From an uncultured Anaerobiospirillum sp. (lineage in GTDB: Bacteria; Pseudomonadota; Gammaproteobacteria; Enterobacterales; Succinivibrionaceae): a DNA stretch of 37,373 nucleotides. The stretch spans positions 1 to 37,373 of the forward strand of contig CALXXU010000020.1 of the NCBI GenBank assembly GCA_944392765.1, read 5' to 3'. Positions 23,901-32,600 of the stretch are shown here, piece by piece. The position numbers were made by a program, and so were the translations under genes. Numbering within the stretch: position 1 is the first letter of the stretch; every line of letters begins with the position of its first letter. The notes beneath the pieces are model-generated. The model searched no databases, had not been told where the DNA came from, and saw nothing but the letters and a program-made list of their open reading frames with translations.

Positions 23901-25952
23901 ATTAATATCGAGTCTGTGTACCATGAGTTGATGCAATTGGGGGCTGGGCAATATGAACCAAACAAGATCATGGTGCTGACTGATACATTTGCTGAGACCA
24001 AAGTCGATGAGTTGCTTAAGGACGAGCAGCTTGATGACAACAACGAACTTAGCAAAGTCGTGCGTGCGTTGCCGTTCAAGGTCATAGTCAGCAACCCTCC
24101 TTACTCAGTGGGTCAAGATAGTGCCAATGACGACAACCAGAACGAGAGCTATCCTGGGCTTGAGCAACGCATTGCCGATACCTATGTGGCGCTGGCGGGG
24201 GCTATTACCAATAAGAACAGCCTGTATGATTCATACATTAAGGCATTTCGTTGGGCCTCCGACCACTTGGGAGAGAGCGGAGTCATAGCATTTGTCTCCA
24301 ATGCGGGATGGATTGAGACGGCTGCCGCCAGCGGTATTCGTCGTAGCTTCCAGCAGGAGTTTAGCGCGGTCTACGTCTATCATTTGAAAGGGAATGCCCG
24401 TAGCTCCGGGGTGCAGCGCCAAAAGGAAGGCGGCAACGTTTTTGGAGAGGGCAGTCGTGCGCCAATCGCCATTACTATTCTGGTCAAGAGCCCTAAGGCG
24501 CAGGAGCAAGGCAAGATTTACTTTGCGACGGTGGATGACTATCTGAGCCGTGAGGAGAAGCTGGGACAGCTCAAGGAGCTGCGCTCGATCCTTAACGCTC
24601 CGCTCATCGCAATCCATCCAGACGTCCATGGTGATTGGCTCAACCAGCGCCGTGATGACTTTGCTCACTTCATCACGGTCGATGGCAAGAAGACCGATGG
24701 CTTAGCCATTTTTGATAACTTCTCGCGCGGTATTGAGACAGATCGTGATTCTTGGACCTACAACGCCAGCAGGGGTGAGCTGGAGTCCAATTTTAGAGGT
24801 TGTATTGCATTCTTTAATGAGCAAGTTGCGGCTCTTAATCGCGATCCGGCTGCCTTTGCGCGCGATAACGATGCAACCAAGATTAAGTGGACAAGAGCGC
24901 TCAATAAGCAACTTATGAAGGGAACTGTTCAACAGCCGTTTGAACGCCAGGCTGTAGTCAGTGCGGTTTATCGTCCATTTAACAAGCTGTGGTTGTACAA
25001 CGATAAGTCGTGGATTGATTACCCAGGTCAAATGCCTCAAATCTTTCCATTTGATAAGGTGGATAACAGGGTTATAACCACATGTGGTGTTGGAAATAAG
25101 GGCTTCAGTTGTCTCATGAGCTCTACCATCATGGATGTTAATTCAATGGAGGCAGGTACCCAATGCTTCCCACGTTATCTCTACCGCAAACTGGGACCTG
25201 GTACGTCTGCGCAACGTACGGGCGGCTTCATGGATGCGCTTGAGGCAGGAGCTGAGCCAAGGGTGGTTATCAATGGCTATGAGCGGGTTGATGCCATTCG
25301 CCCTGAGGCAGTGCAGCACTTTAAGGATGCCTATCCGGAGGAGGCTTCTGCCATCGATGCTGATGCCGTTTTCTATTACATCTACGGCATCTTGCATAGC
25401 CAAGATTATCGCACCACTTACGCCAACAACTTGCAAAAGGAGTTGCCACGTATTCCACGTGTTGCCTCTTATGCTGACTTTTACGCTTTCTCGGAAGCGG
25501 GGCGGGCGCTGGCTAAGCTCCATGTTGACTATGAGAAGGTTAAGCCATATGAGGGCTGTACCTTTAACTACGCCAAAGGCAAGAGCTCGGCTAACATGGA
25601 CTATTACGTCAAGCAGCTCAAGTACGGCAAGATTAAGGGCAAGACTGGCAATGCCGCCAAGGATAAATCGGTCATTATTTATAACGCCTGCCTCTCGCTT
25701 AGTGATATTCCGCTTGAGGCTCAGGAGTACGTGGTTAATAAGAAGTCGGCTCTTGATTGGGTGGTCGAGCGCTGTGGTTTCTCAGTGGACAAGGCTTCGC
25801 GCATTGTCAATGACTACAACGACTATGCCGCAGAAGTTGGTAATGAGAGTTATATTCTTGACCTCATTTTGCGAGTGATTACGGTGTCCTTGGAGACCGT
25901 GAAGATCGTGAAGAGCTTGCCTGCGCTCACTATTCATAAGCTTGATCAATAG
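20931..25952 (+). CDS. Type ISP-like restriction-modification enzyme, rest of nuclease, helicase and methylase
   Basis: Continues the enzyme begun at 20530. Numbered on the restored protein: nuclease motif AIQCK at about 149-153; superfamily 2 helicase with Walker A ACGTGKT (262-268), DEAH box (402-405), MTATP, and QTVGRVMR (from 724); a helical coupler; then an N6-adenine methylase with YTPVEVVDFI, SAM motif EPFTGTGTF (around 1054) and catalytic NPPY (1189-1192); and a C-terminal target-recognition region of about 500 residues. This order is that of LlaGI/LlaBIII-type single-polypeptide enzymes, which methylate one strand of an asymmetric site and cut unmodified DNA after translocation. Helicase motifs are separated by a low-complexity insertion (about residues 425-478). 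The first ATG in this frame (21309) lies inside Walker A, so independent translation would not give an active enzyme; the gene looks OFF for both cutting and methylation. Confidence 0.9.
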   Translation, partial: GGGWAENKLDASFTAIQCKFFGREQYIPKGQVDSFANASDRTYFTGRIFVYTGQLSEHAEHELTQDRKVPIKSICYSQLAEANLDWVGYLKTGKLVVTRRILKDYQLEALENVVEGFKHHPRGKLIMACGTGKTFTSLKIAERQTGNNGFVLFLVPSLALLSQTLLDWKRQASAPMSAFAVCSDSKVGKSGDENDFASYLRPSELNFPATTDAKSLAAEVLKDTLRKAQGLVPENGMTVVFSTYQSLDVIHQAQTDFKLPAFDLIICDEAHRTAGGYLVADRKDIKQTAAQMPMTQQLDAQIGGTEQASTSTAGDTESKTKARKPRQRRGAASDVDDESLFTRIHDDGYIKGLKRLYMTATPKIYGEVAKQQETQGDAILYSMDDEAVFGPVLHSFNFNLAVDKKCLVDYKVIILATDKSLLPQETDLINFSQFHAAKVVGTWKALNKFSFDLNKGDDTQPMRRAVGFAQVIDSKSKYDKVGSKQFTQYFQEVIEGYRDHLAEVRDTNGRATEELAYVNEHNLVCDCRHIDGSMNAVEKGERLDWLRADPEDNHCKILFNVRCLSEGVDVPSLDAVIFLSPRKSQVEVVQTVGRVMRTAPGKTRGYVIIPIVTDNLEHPETIFDQNKDFDVVWQVLKALKSINPDCVFVDGRTGKLDGRIEIICKYNDPLTSKSTNGTTEQRNRKHKDDKGQGGDDDKSGHQGGLGLDDHISTVEEAIKSVIVKKIGNRKEWQDWAEDVAGICTDQINAIKHILDGNSDPELKAKFGQFCHDINVSMSQHFTDEQVIEMLAQHIVIKPVLDELFPQYDFTKLNPIARALTNMVEVLDAEGLSTTTEQLSAFYDSVKTRMQNVTTVQDRQKVIVDLFDRFFKVAFPKQQDKLGIVYTPVEVVDFINHSVNDIIQSEFSLHLGSPDVHILEPFTGTGTFLTRMMQSPDLISLQELPHKYHGELNRLSNLPKVSGEADNKQKQDVRSELHGFEILPLAYYVASINIESVYHELMQLGAGQYEPNKIMVLTDTFAETKVDELLKDEQLDDNNELSKVVRALPFKVIVSNPPYSVGQDSANDDNQNESYPGLEQRIADTYVALAGAITNKNSLYDSYIKAFRWASDHLGESGVIAFVSNAGWIETAAASGIRRSFQQEFSAVYVYHLKGNARSSGVQRQKEGGNVFGEGSRAPIAITILVKSPKAQEQGKIYFATVDDYLSREEKLGQLKELRSILNAPLIAIHPDVHGDWLNQRRDDFAHFITVDGKKTDGLAIFDNFSRGIETDRDSWTYNASRGELESNFRGCIAFFNEQVAALNRDPAAFARDNDATKIKWTRALNKQLMKGTVQQPFERQAVVSAVYRPFNKLWLYNDKSWIDYPGQMPQIFPFDKVDNRVITTCGVGNKGFSCLMSSTIMDVNSMEAGTQCFPRYLYRKLGPGTSAQRTGGFMDALEAGAEPRVVINGYERVDAIRPEAVQHFKDAYPEEASAIDADAVFYYIYGILHSQDYRTTYANNLQKELPRIPRVASYADFYAFSEAGRALAKLHVDYEKVKPYEGCTFNYAKGKSSANMDYYVKQLKYGKIKGKTGNAAKDKSVIIYNACLSLSDIPLEAQEYVVNKKSALDWVVERCGFSVDKASRIVNDYNDYAAEVGNESYILDLILRVITVSLETVKIVKSLPALTIHKLDQ

Positions 25953-25957
25953 CTAAG

Positions 25958-25986
25958 AGTGCGGTCACCTCTGTGGTGACTGCACT
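25958..25986 (+). terminator. Hairpin after the restriction-modification gene
   Basis: AGTGCGGTCACC (25958-25969) pairs with GGTGACTGCACT (25975-25986) with one mismatch. There is no T-run, so termination efficiency is uncertain. Confidence 0.4.
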
Positions 25987-25991
25987 TGACG

Positions 25992-26020
25992 CAAAAAGGC
26001 TCCAGCCTAGGGCTGGAGCC
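25992..26020 (-). terminator. Rho-independent terminator after dalT
   Basis: On the minus strand GGCTCCAGCC, a three-base loop and GGCTGGAGCC form a perfect ten-base-pair stem, followed by TTTTT. It closes the dal operon 29 bases after the dalT stop. Confidence 0.85.
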
Positions 26021-26048
26021 TGCAATGCATCTTAAGGATTAGTTTTTG

Positions 26049-27359
26049 TTAAGTGGCTTGAACCTTGGCTTCTTTGGCGGCACGAAGGCTGGCAAAGAGA
26101 TTTTTTGGCGCAAAGCTTTCGTGGTTGCACTTGAGCAGGAAGCTCAGTAAGAAGGCAAAGAAGTAGAGACCGGCGTAGATAAAGACCACACCCTTGATGC
26201 CAAACCATGGCATGGCAACCGTGGCAATGGCTGGGGCTAAGAAGTTCGACAGGCCGGCCGAGAGGTTGTACACGCTGATGCAAGCGCCCTTGTGCTCTGG
26301 CTCCAGCGAGGTCAAAATTGGGGTGATCTGAACAAAGCACGCAACGAAGATACCCAGTAAGACGGCGCACAGATAGCCGACGTAGATGCTTGGAATCCAA
26401 TGTGGCAGATAGTAGAACATTAAGGTCGAAGCGCACATGCCCAAGCAGCCAAAGTAGCGGATGACCACAATCCAACCGATGTACTCACCGATAATGCCCC
26501 AAGCGACGTTGGTGAAGACGGTGACCGCAAAGAATACGGCCCATACTTGCAGCCATTGGGCAGTGGTGAAGTTAAGCTCCTCGACGAACATCAGAGGCAT
26601 GATGACCGCAAAGCCAAAGAGCGATAAGGTGTTGATCACGCGGATAATGCAAGCGTAGAGCACATGTGGATTTTTGAATAAGAGCACACTGTACTTGATT
26701 TCGCCTAAGCGCTTTAACATCGGCTCGTTGCTATTGGCCTTGGAGCTGTCAGCACGCGAAATCATAGCTAAGACACCGCCTACTGCGATAAAGCCTAAGG
26801 CCAGATATAAGGTGCCCTTTGGCCCTAAGATGTCGATGGTGAAGCTTGGAATGAGAGCGCCTAAGACTCCGATACCGATCGAGTACACGGTCCAGAACCA
26901 GCCTAAAGCCGGACTTACTTGGGTGCCCTTGACGTTGCTGACAATGATCACCACAAACGAGTACAAGAACAGTGGGTAGGCCATACCACGCAAACCGTAG
27001 AAGGCTAAGATGGCCTGGTAGTTGAGGTGCTCAATACCGATGGTTAAGAACAGCATGTGGAATACCACCCACAGGACAAAGCCGATAAACATGGTGCGCT
27101 TGGCGCCAATAACTTCGGCAATAACGCCGGTCATCCAAGCTGAGAGGGCAGCAGTTAAGCCGTAGAGGCTGAATACGACCGAGGTCTCAGCACCGGAGAA
27201 GCCCAGGTCATAGAGGTACTTGGATAAGAAGGCCAGATCAAAGCCGTCACCGGTCATAAAGAAAGCGATGGCAATGTAGCCGACTAAGAGCTTGATCGGT
27301 AAGGCCAAGATGGTCTTTTGCCGATCTTCTGGGGTCATAATTTCAGGGGATTGGGACAT
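26049..27359 (-). CDS. dalT: D-arabinitol/ribitol permease of the DalT/RbtT/CsbX family
   Basis: A 436-residue MFS inner-membrane transporter. The N-terminal signature LPIKLLVGYIAIAFFMTGDG with DLAFLSKYLYDLGFS, ETSVVFSLYGLTAALSAWMTG and YGLRGMAYPLFLYSF are typical of the polyol permease family that takes up ribitol and D-arabinitol by proton symport. Twelve helices are expected. AAGGAG lies seven bases before the ATG. It follows dalD on the same strand after 240 bases, and its neighbour makes D-arabinitol the likely substrate. In Klebsiella the dal operon also has a xylulokinase (dalK) and a regulator (dalR), not seen here. Confidence 0.88.
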   Translation of the reverse strand: MSQSPEIMTPEDRQKTILALPIKLLVGYIAIAFFMTGDGFDLAFLSKYLYDLGFSGAETSVVFSLYGLTAALSAWMTGVIAEVIGAKRTMFIGFVLWVVFHMLFLTIGIEHLNYQAILAFYGLRGMAYPLFLYSFVVIIVSNVKGTQVSPALGWFWTVYSIGIGVLGALIPSFTIDILGPKGTLYLALGFIAVGGVLAMISRADSSKANSNEPMLKRLGEIKYSVLLFKNPHVLYACIIRVINTLSLFGFAVIMPLMFVEELNFTTAQWLQVWAVFFAVTVFTNVAWGIIGEYIGWIVVIRYFGCLGMCASTLMFYYLPHWIPSIYVGYLCAVLLGIFVACFVQITPILTSLEPEHKGACISVYNLSAGLSNFLAPAIATVAMPWFGIKGVVFIYAGLYFFAFLLSFLLKCNHESFAPKNLFASLRAAKEAKVQAT

Positions 27360-27391
27360 AGACTTTCTCCTTGCCCGACGCTTTGGGGCTC

Positions 27392-27437
27392 AAAAAAGCG
27401 TAGCCGGGCCTGAGCCCTGCGCTAATGGCATTTAGCG
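27392..27437 (-). promoter_or_regulatory. Possible attenuator between dalD and dalT
   Basis: On the minus strand an imperfect hairpin (AGCG...CGCT outer arms 27423-27397, GGGC/GCCC inner arms) is followed by TTTTTT, 30 bases before the dalT start. A competing perfect stem, CGCTAA/TTAGCG (27420-27437), shares the 5' arm, so the two folds exclude each other. A third hairpin, GCCCCAGC/GCTGGGGC, is at 27480-27500. They may reduce dalT relative to dalD. Confidence 0.4.
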
Positions 27438-27599
27438 GGGCTTAAATAGACAATTTCTGCTAGAGCAAAGCTGAGATGGGCCCCAGCCTTAAGCTGGGGC
27501 GCAACGTGCTTTAAGAAAGGGATAGCCTAGCTTAGGGGCTTGCTTTGGCTCAGTTGCGGTGTAACTTGAGCAGGTGCGGGCTAGGCTCAGCGGCGTGAT

Positions 27600-28964
27600 T
27601 TAGCCTAACTTTTTGATGGCGTCAGTCAGGGCGGCCACAAAGCTTTGGTCGTGGCTTAAGGTGCCGTAGATATCAGAGCACTGAGCGTAGAGTTCTGGGG
27701 CATTATCTTGAGAGAGCAGCTCGTGCCACTTATTAGGATCGAAGGTGCTGTCCTGGTACTCAAATGGAACCTTACCGGCGTGCCATAATTGCAGGAACTT
27801 GTAGTAGTAAGCGCAGACCTTTAAGGTCTCATCAGCCTTGCGGCCTAACTGCCACGAATCCTGTAAGGTTGGCAGAATAAAGGTGTTGACCTTGCTTAAG
27901 CTGTCCTGGGTGATGCGCTGGAGCGTGTCCTTGATAAAGGAGTTCTTGAAGCGCTCTAATACGACGTCACGATAGTTCTCTAAATCAAGTGGGTGCTTGC
28001 CATTAGGGGACTTGGCCTTGAGGCAAGGGATAACGTTGTTGGTGACGTAATCGTAGGCAATCTGAGCGATCGCTGGGTCTTGCGCGCACTCATAGACGAA
28101 GTTCTTACCGGCTAAAGTACCAGCAAAAGCTAAGGCTGAGTGCGAGGCATTGAGGATACGCAGCTTGGCGTCTTCATAAGGCATAACGCTCGATACGAAC
28201 TCCACCCCAACCTTCTCTAAGGCTGGGCGCTCAGCGGCGAACTTGTCCTCGACCACCCATTGGATAAACTCTTCGGACATTACTGGGACGCAGTCATCGA
28301 TACCAGTAGCCTTTTTGATATCGGCGCTTAAGGTCTCAGCAGGGCGTGGGGTGATGCGGTCGACCATGGTGTTAGGGCAAGTGCAATTGGCCTCGAGGTA
28401 GGCGATAAGGTCGTCTTGGCCCTTGGCCTTTAAGTAATCGCACAGACCAGCGTGGAACTTGGTGCCGTTCTCACGGACGTTATCACAGCATAAGAGGGTG
28501 ACCTTAGGGGCGTTATTGGCCTTGCGGGCAGCTAAGATTGCAGCGATAGCGCCGTAAATGGTCAGGCTCTTACCAGCAAGATCATCGGCCACAGCTGGAG
28601 CGTTCAGATCTAAGTGCAGATCAGGGCGTAAGTAATAACCAGCCTCGGTTACGGTAAAGGAAACAATAGCGGTCTCAGCCTTAGCACCTTCGGCAATTAA
28701 GCCGGCAGCATCGGCCGAGAATGGGATGCAATGCTCAATTGAGGTGATGGTGTGGTACTGAGCAGTGCCGTTAGGGGCGACCGTCATTAAGGTGTAGCGG
28801 CCGTTTTGCGCATTGATGCCCTCGACGGTGCGCTCGGCGTCAGCGCGGATGTTGCCGCCGATTAAGCGCCAATCTTGAGCGACTTGAGCGCGGTACTCAT
28901 TGAGATAGTAGGCCTGGTGAGCGCGGTGAAATGAACCTAAACCGATGTGTAACCAAGTGTGCAT
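27600..28964 (-). CDS. dalD: D-arabinitol 4-dehydrogenase
   Basis: Oxidises D-arabinitol to D-xylulose with NAD+, a cytoplasmic catabolic step. The 454-residue protein belongs to the long-chain mannitol dehydrogenase family. TWLHIGLGSFHRAHQAYYLN, GGNIRADAE, FTVTEAGYYLRPD, LLCCDNVRENG, CPNTMVDRITPRPAE, EFIQWVVEDKF and ILNASHSALAFAGTLAG are closest, in my reading, to Klebsiella DalD; the catalytic Lys is expected in the central region. Fructuronate or mannitol dehydrogenase is the alternative, but the adjacent DalT-type permease supports arabinitol. The ATG at 28964 has GGAG six bases upstream; the longer reading to 29048 begins with an unrelated leader and is rejected. Upstream are three operator-like palindromes and a CRP site. 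Confidence 0.88.
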   Translation of the reverse strand: MHTWLHIGLGSFHRAHQAYYLNEYRAQVAQDWRLIGGNIRADAERTVEGINAQNGRYTLMTVAPNGTAQYHTITSIEHCIPFSADAAGLIAEGAKAETAIVSFTVTEAGYYLRPDLHLDLNAPAVADDLAGKSLTIYGAIAAILAARKANNAPKVTLLCCDNVRENGTKFHAGLCDYLKAKGQDDLIAYLEANCTCPNTMVDRITPRPAETLSADIKKATGIDDCVPVMSEEFIQWVVEDKFAAERPALEKVGVEFVSSVMPYEDAKLRILNASHSALAFAGTLAGKNFVYECAQDPAIAQIAYDYVTNNVIPCLKAKSPNGKHPLDLENYRDVVLERFKNSFIKDTLQRITQDSLSKVNTFILPTLQDSWQLGRKADETLKVCAYYYKFLQLWHAGKVPFEYQDSTFDPNKWHELLSQDNAPELYAQCSDIYGTLSHDQSFVAALTDAIKKLG

Positions 28965-29081
28965 GGCAAACTCCAACCCAACAAAAACGAAAACCCAAAA
29001 AACCTTTTCAAACAAGCCCCGCTGGCGCGGGGCTGAAACAACAATCAACTTGCAACATACCGAGGTGAACCAGGGGTTCAG

Positions 29082-29108
29082 ACTTTTACGTAGTGTTTAC
29101 GTGTAAGC
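29082..29108. promoter_or_regulatory. dal operator copy 1
   Basis: Imperfect palindrome with 12-base arms ACTTTTACGTAG and TTACGTGTAAGC and a three-base spacer. It is the weakest copy and nearest to dalD (about 120 bases upstream of its ATG). Confidence 0.6.
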
Positions 29109-29148
29109 TCGATATGGTTGCATTATGGGATAAGAGCTTTCCTTTAGA

Positions 29149-29164
29149 TGTGAGGTTTATCACA
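29149..29164. promoter_or_regulatory. Perfect CRP site upstream of dalD
   Basis: TGTGAGGTTTATCACA matches TGTGA-N6-TCACA exactly. It lies between operator copies 1 and 2, about 190 bases upstream of the dalD start, as expected for a catabolite-controlled polyol operon. Confidence 0.78.
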
Positions 29165-29184
29165 AGTTTAAACTTTTGCATGCA

Positions 29185-29211
29185 ACTTATACGTAAGTCT
29201 TACGTAAAAGT
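29185..29211. promoter_or_regulatory. dal operator copy 2
   Basis: Arms ACTTATACGTAA and TTACGTAAAAGT with spacer GTC; one mismatch between arms. Confidence 0.7.
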
Positions 29212-29328
29212 CTAATTGTGGTATCGATGACGCCCGCGCCTCACGCTAAACGGCATAAATATGCCCACGAAAAAATATTTTTCGGCCCCCACTATGGGGC
29301 GCAGTTGCATTGGGAAAGCCTGTTATTT

Positions 29329-29357
29329 AACTTTTACGTAAATCTTACGTAAAAGTT
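29329..29357. promoter_or_regulatory. dal operator copy 3 (perfect)
   Basis: Perfect 13-base arms AACTTTTACGTAA and TTACGTAAAAGTT with spacer ATC. Centres of copies 1, 2 and 3 are 103 and 145 bases apart, near whole numbers of helical turns, which would suit DNA looping. Confidence 0.7.
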
Positions 29358-29459
29358 GCTTAGCTCTGTCTCATATCAGTCACCGCCCACAACTTTCTTG
29401 TGCCCACTGGCCATGCCCCATTGCGGCTGCGTACCAGCGCCCGCTCACAGCGGCCCGCT

Positions 29460-29527
29460 GCTCGTAGCTACCTGCGGCTCGTAGCTGCTTGCGGCTCGTA
29501 GCTTCCTGCGGCTCGTAGCGGCCAGTT
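29460..29527. repeat. 17-bp intergenic tandem repeat
   Basis: Four units beginning GCTCGTAGC start at 29460, 29477, 29494 and 29511 (typical unit GCTCGTAGCTTCCTGCG); further decayed GTAGC copies run to about 29545. It lies in the gap between dalD's control region and the terminator of the giant gene. Confidence 0.85.
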
Positions 29528-29593
29528 GCTTGTAGCAGCTCATAGCGCGTGGACTGTTGCCATTTGCCTTGGTAGGTTCGAGCGCGGTGTTGG

Positions 29594-29635
29594 GACCAAA
29601 AGCAACAAGGCAGCCCCGAGGAACTGCCTTGTGCT
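29594..29635 (-). terminator. Terminator for the giant RocB-like gene
   Basis: CAAGGCAG (29606-29613) pairs with CTGCCTTG (29624-29631); on the minus strand TTGCTTTTGG follows. It begins right after the stop codon at 29640. Confidence 0.7.
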
Positions 29636-29639
29636 TAAG

Positions 29640-32600
29640 CTACTTGTTGCGCTTGTTCGGATCGGAGCGGATCACGATGGTTCCTGAGATGCTCTTGTCC
29701 TCTTGCAGGCGCTTAAAGCTGGTATTGAGCGATTGCTCGGCGGTGCGCCGCAGGGACGCGGTGGAACCGGCAATTGCGGTTGGCGCCGTCGGCAGATGGC
29801 TCTCCTTGCTCTCATGATTTTGGTTGAGATAGGTGCTGGCCTGATCGGCGGTAATACGCTGCGAAATCACCACAGCGCCACCCTGAGAGTAGACCACCTC
29901 ATTGCGTGGACGTACCGGCTTGGCCTTAGGGGTAGGCTGCGTCGTGGTCGTACGCAAAATGCGAACGCCCGGATTGGATGATGCCAGCGTCTCGACCTTG
30001 GTGTTGCTGCGCGTGCTTGAGTTAGGCGCAGGGCGGGCCGTGGTCGAGCGTCCAGTTTCAGGACGCTTGAGCGCGCTGGTTGCTGTAGTGCGCTCACTCG
30101 TACGAGTGCTGGTACGTGTGTTCTGACTTGCGCTACTGGTCGTAGGGGCGCCAATGACAGTCCCCACCGACTTGTTAGCTGGTGGGCGCATGTTGCGCCC
30201 GGCATTACCTACCATTGGCTCGTCGTCCAAGATACCTAAGCGACTATTTGGACTAAAGCGATGGCTGCTGTGTGCAGTGGTGCTGCGGCTTGGCGTGCTG
30301 GCTCTAGTACTTGGATTGATCGAGCTTCTAGTACTGGAGAGGCGGCTTGAGCCATAGTTAACCGAGCTGACCGGACGCTCTCTCTCGAGGCTTGCTGGGC
30401 GTGTGCTTGCTGTGTTTGCCGTAGAGGCCGTTGCTAAAGCCCCTTGCACGGTACCCTGCACCATTGAGTCGTAGTTCGAGCCGACCGGACCTGCGTGCAC
30501 CGCACCGACCACCCCGGAGTCAGTGGCATTTTGGGTGCGCGCACTCATGGTCTTGGTGAACTCATCAGGGTTGTAGCTGACGACCTTGCCTTGTTGATTC
30601 AAGTCAATATAGCTGCCCTTATTGACTGGGGCTTGAGCAGGCGCAGGAGCCACTGGCTTGCGCGGGGCTAAGTCAGCATCGTCACCGTACATGGCACGGC
30701 GTAAGGCGGCACGACGTGCACTTAAGCTCTCATGATCAGAGCTAGTGCGGCGCGGGCTAGTTGGCGTGCGTCCTCTTACAGCTGCGCTGGCGCTTGGCGT
30801 GCTGTCTTGGGCCGAGAAGTCATCATTCAACATGTCGCCTAAGGCGGTAGCCGTCGCAGCATCTAAAGCTTGCTGCTTGGCGCTGACGCGCTGGGCTTCG
30901 GCCTGAGCCTTTTGCTCTTGGGCGTTGACGACGCGGGCTTGGTATTGCTCGTCATCGTCCAGTAAGAGCTCAGCATAGGCTTGCGCTGGATCGTAGCGCT
31001 TTAAGGTTGGACCATCGGCACTAGCTGAAGCCAGCTCTGCATCAAGCTCGGCCTTGACCTGAGGCTGAACTGGAGCTGCCACTGCTACTGCGCTTTCAGG
31101 CTGCTGTGGAGCGTGAGTTGCGGCAATGAGCTCGTCAGCGGCAATGAGCTCGTCAGCTGAAGGCTCAGTTCTGATTTGTTCGGCATCGCGATCTGGGGCA
31201 AACTCAGGGTGTGCGGCCTGAATTTGCTCTGGGGCATCCGGAGCAAATGGCTCATGCGCGCCACGTAAATGGCGGGCCACGGCGCTGCCTTGCAGTTCCT
31301 TTTGGGCCTGAGCAAAGAGCTGATTGAGCGGTACTTGCGCAGTTTCTGGGGGCGCCATTGGCTCAGCATCGGCATCAGGGGCAAAGCCTGGAGTGGCCTC
31401 GCTTTGAGGTACATGCAGCGAGCCGGAGCTGTCGCCTTGCAGCTCTTGGCTTAACGCATCAGCTTCTAAGGCCGTATCCGAGGTTGGGTCGAAAATCTGG
31501 GAGCTTGGCAAATCAACATTGATGTCGTTAGCGTAAACGCCATTGGCAAAAGGTCTATTGCTATCACTATAGGTGCGCGTGGTATCGATTTGCGCGAGCT
31601 TGTGCTCCTTGAATTTCTTGGAGACGGCCTCTGCCATCAGCTGGGCGACCATATCGGCGCTCACCTCAGGCTTAGCCTTGCTCTCCTTGCTTGGAGCAGA
31701 CTCTGGCTTGCTCTGGGTTGGAGCAGGCTTGGCCTCAACCTGATTGGCTTCAGTAGGCTCAGCCTTAGCTTCAGTTGGGCTTGGTGCTTTATTCTCAGTC
31801 TTGGCGCTGATAAAGACCGGCTTGTTTGGCTTAATCTGTGGGCGGCGCGTAATAATAGTGTTGCCACTGGTGCTGGTGACCGCAGGCTCTGGTTTAGGTT
31901 CTTGCTCAGGCTCTGGGGCCGTTACTTGTGCGGTAGTCAGCTTGGCTAAATCAAAGGCTGGAGCAGGCGGAGCTACGACTTCGATGGTCTTAGCGGCGTC
32001 ATCATCTGGACGCAAAGCGGCAATGACCGCATCGGTAGCCAACTCGCTTTCTGTCTGCACCAAGGCCTCGAGCTCGCGCTCTAAGCTCTCGTCAAGCTCA
32101 GCGCTAGCGGCAGCAGGTGCAGTGCTCTCAGCTTGAGGCGCTGCAATTTCGCCTTGAGCTGGAGCTGCTTTAGCTTGAGCAATAGTCTCAGCCTGAGGCT
32201 CAGCGTTGACCGGGACCTGTGGTTCAGGGGCCTGTTCATAAGCAGCTTGCTGAGAAACAGCTTGGTTCTCAGGCAAGCTTGGCATTACTGGGACATAGGT
32301 GTCTTGAGTGCCAAGGCTCTTGACGTGCTCGAGGTTAAGCTCAGGCTCTGGGCTCGTTAAGATGTGATGCTCAGCCTTTGGCTTTTCTTGCTCAATCGTT
32401 TCCTTGACTTGCTCTTGGAGCTTATTGAGTGAGCTCTTGAGCTTGGACTTGCCCTTAAAGAACGAGGAGACCTTGGACAGCGACGAGCTTAACGCACTCT
32501 CAATTGAGTCGACCGCACTCTTGAGATCATTACCTAAATTGGTGTCGTCACGCTTCGCTTCAGCGGCTACGCCCTGAGTAGCATCTAAATTGCTGACGTC

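Noticed and set aside
25135-25878. 247-residue plus-strand open frame
   Set aside because: It lies wholly inside the methylase/target-recognition region in another frame and has an Arg/Ser/Leu-rich shadow composition.
21309-25952. Stand-alone helicase-methylase gene starting at 21309
   Set aside because: That ATG lies within the Walker A segment and the frame extends upstream through nuclease and helicase sequence, so it is a fragment of the larger enzyme.
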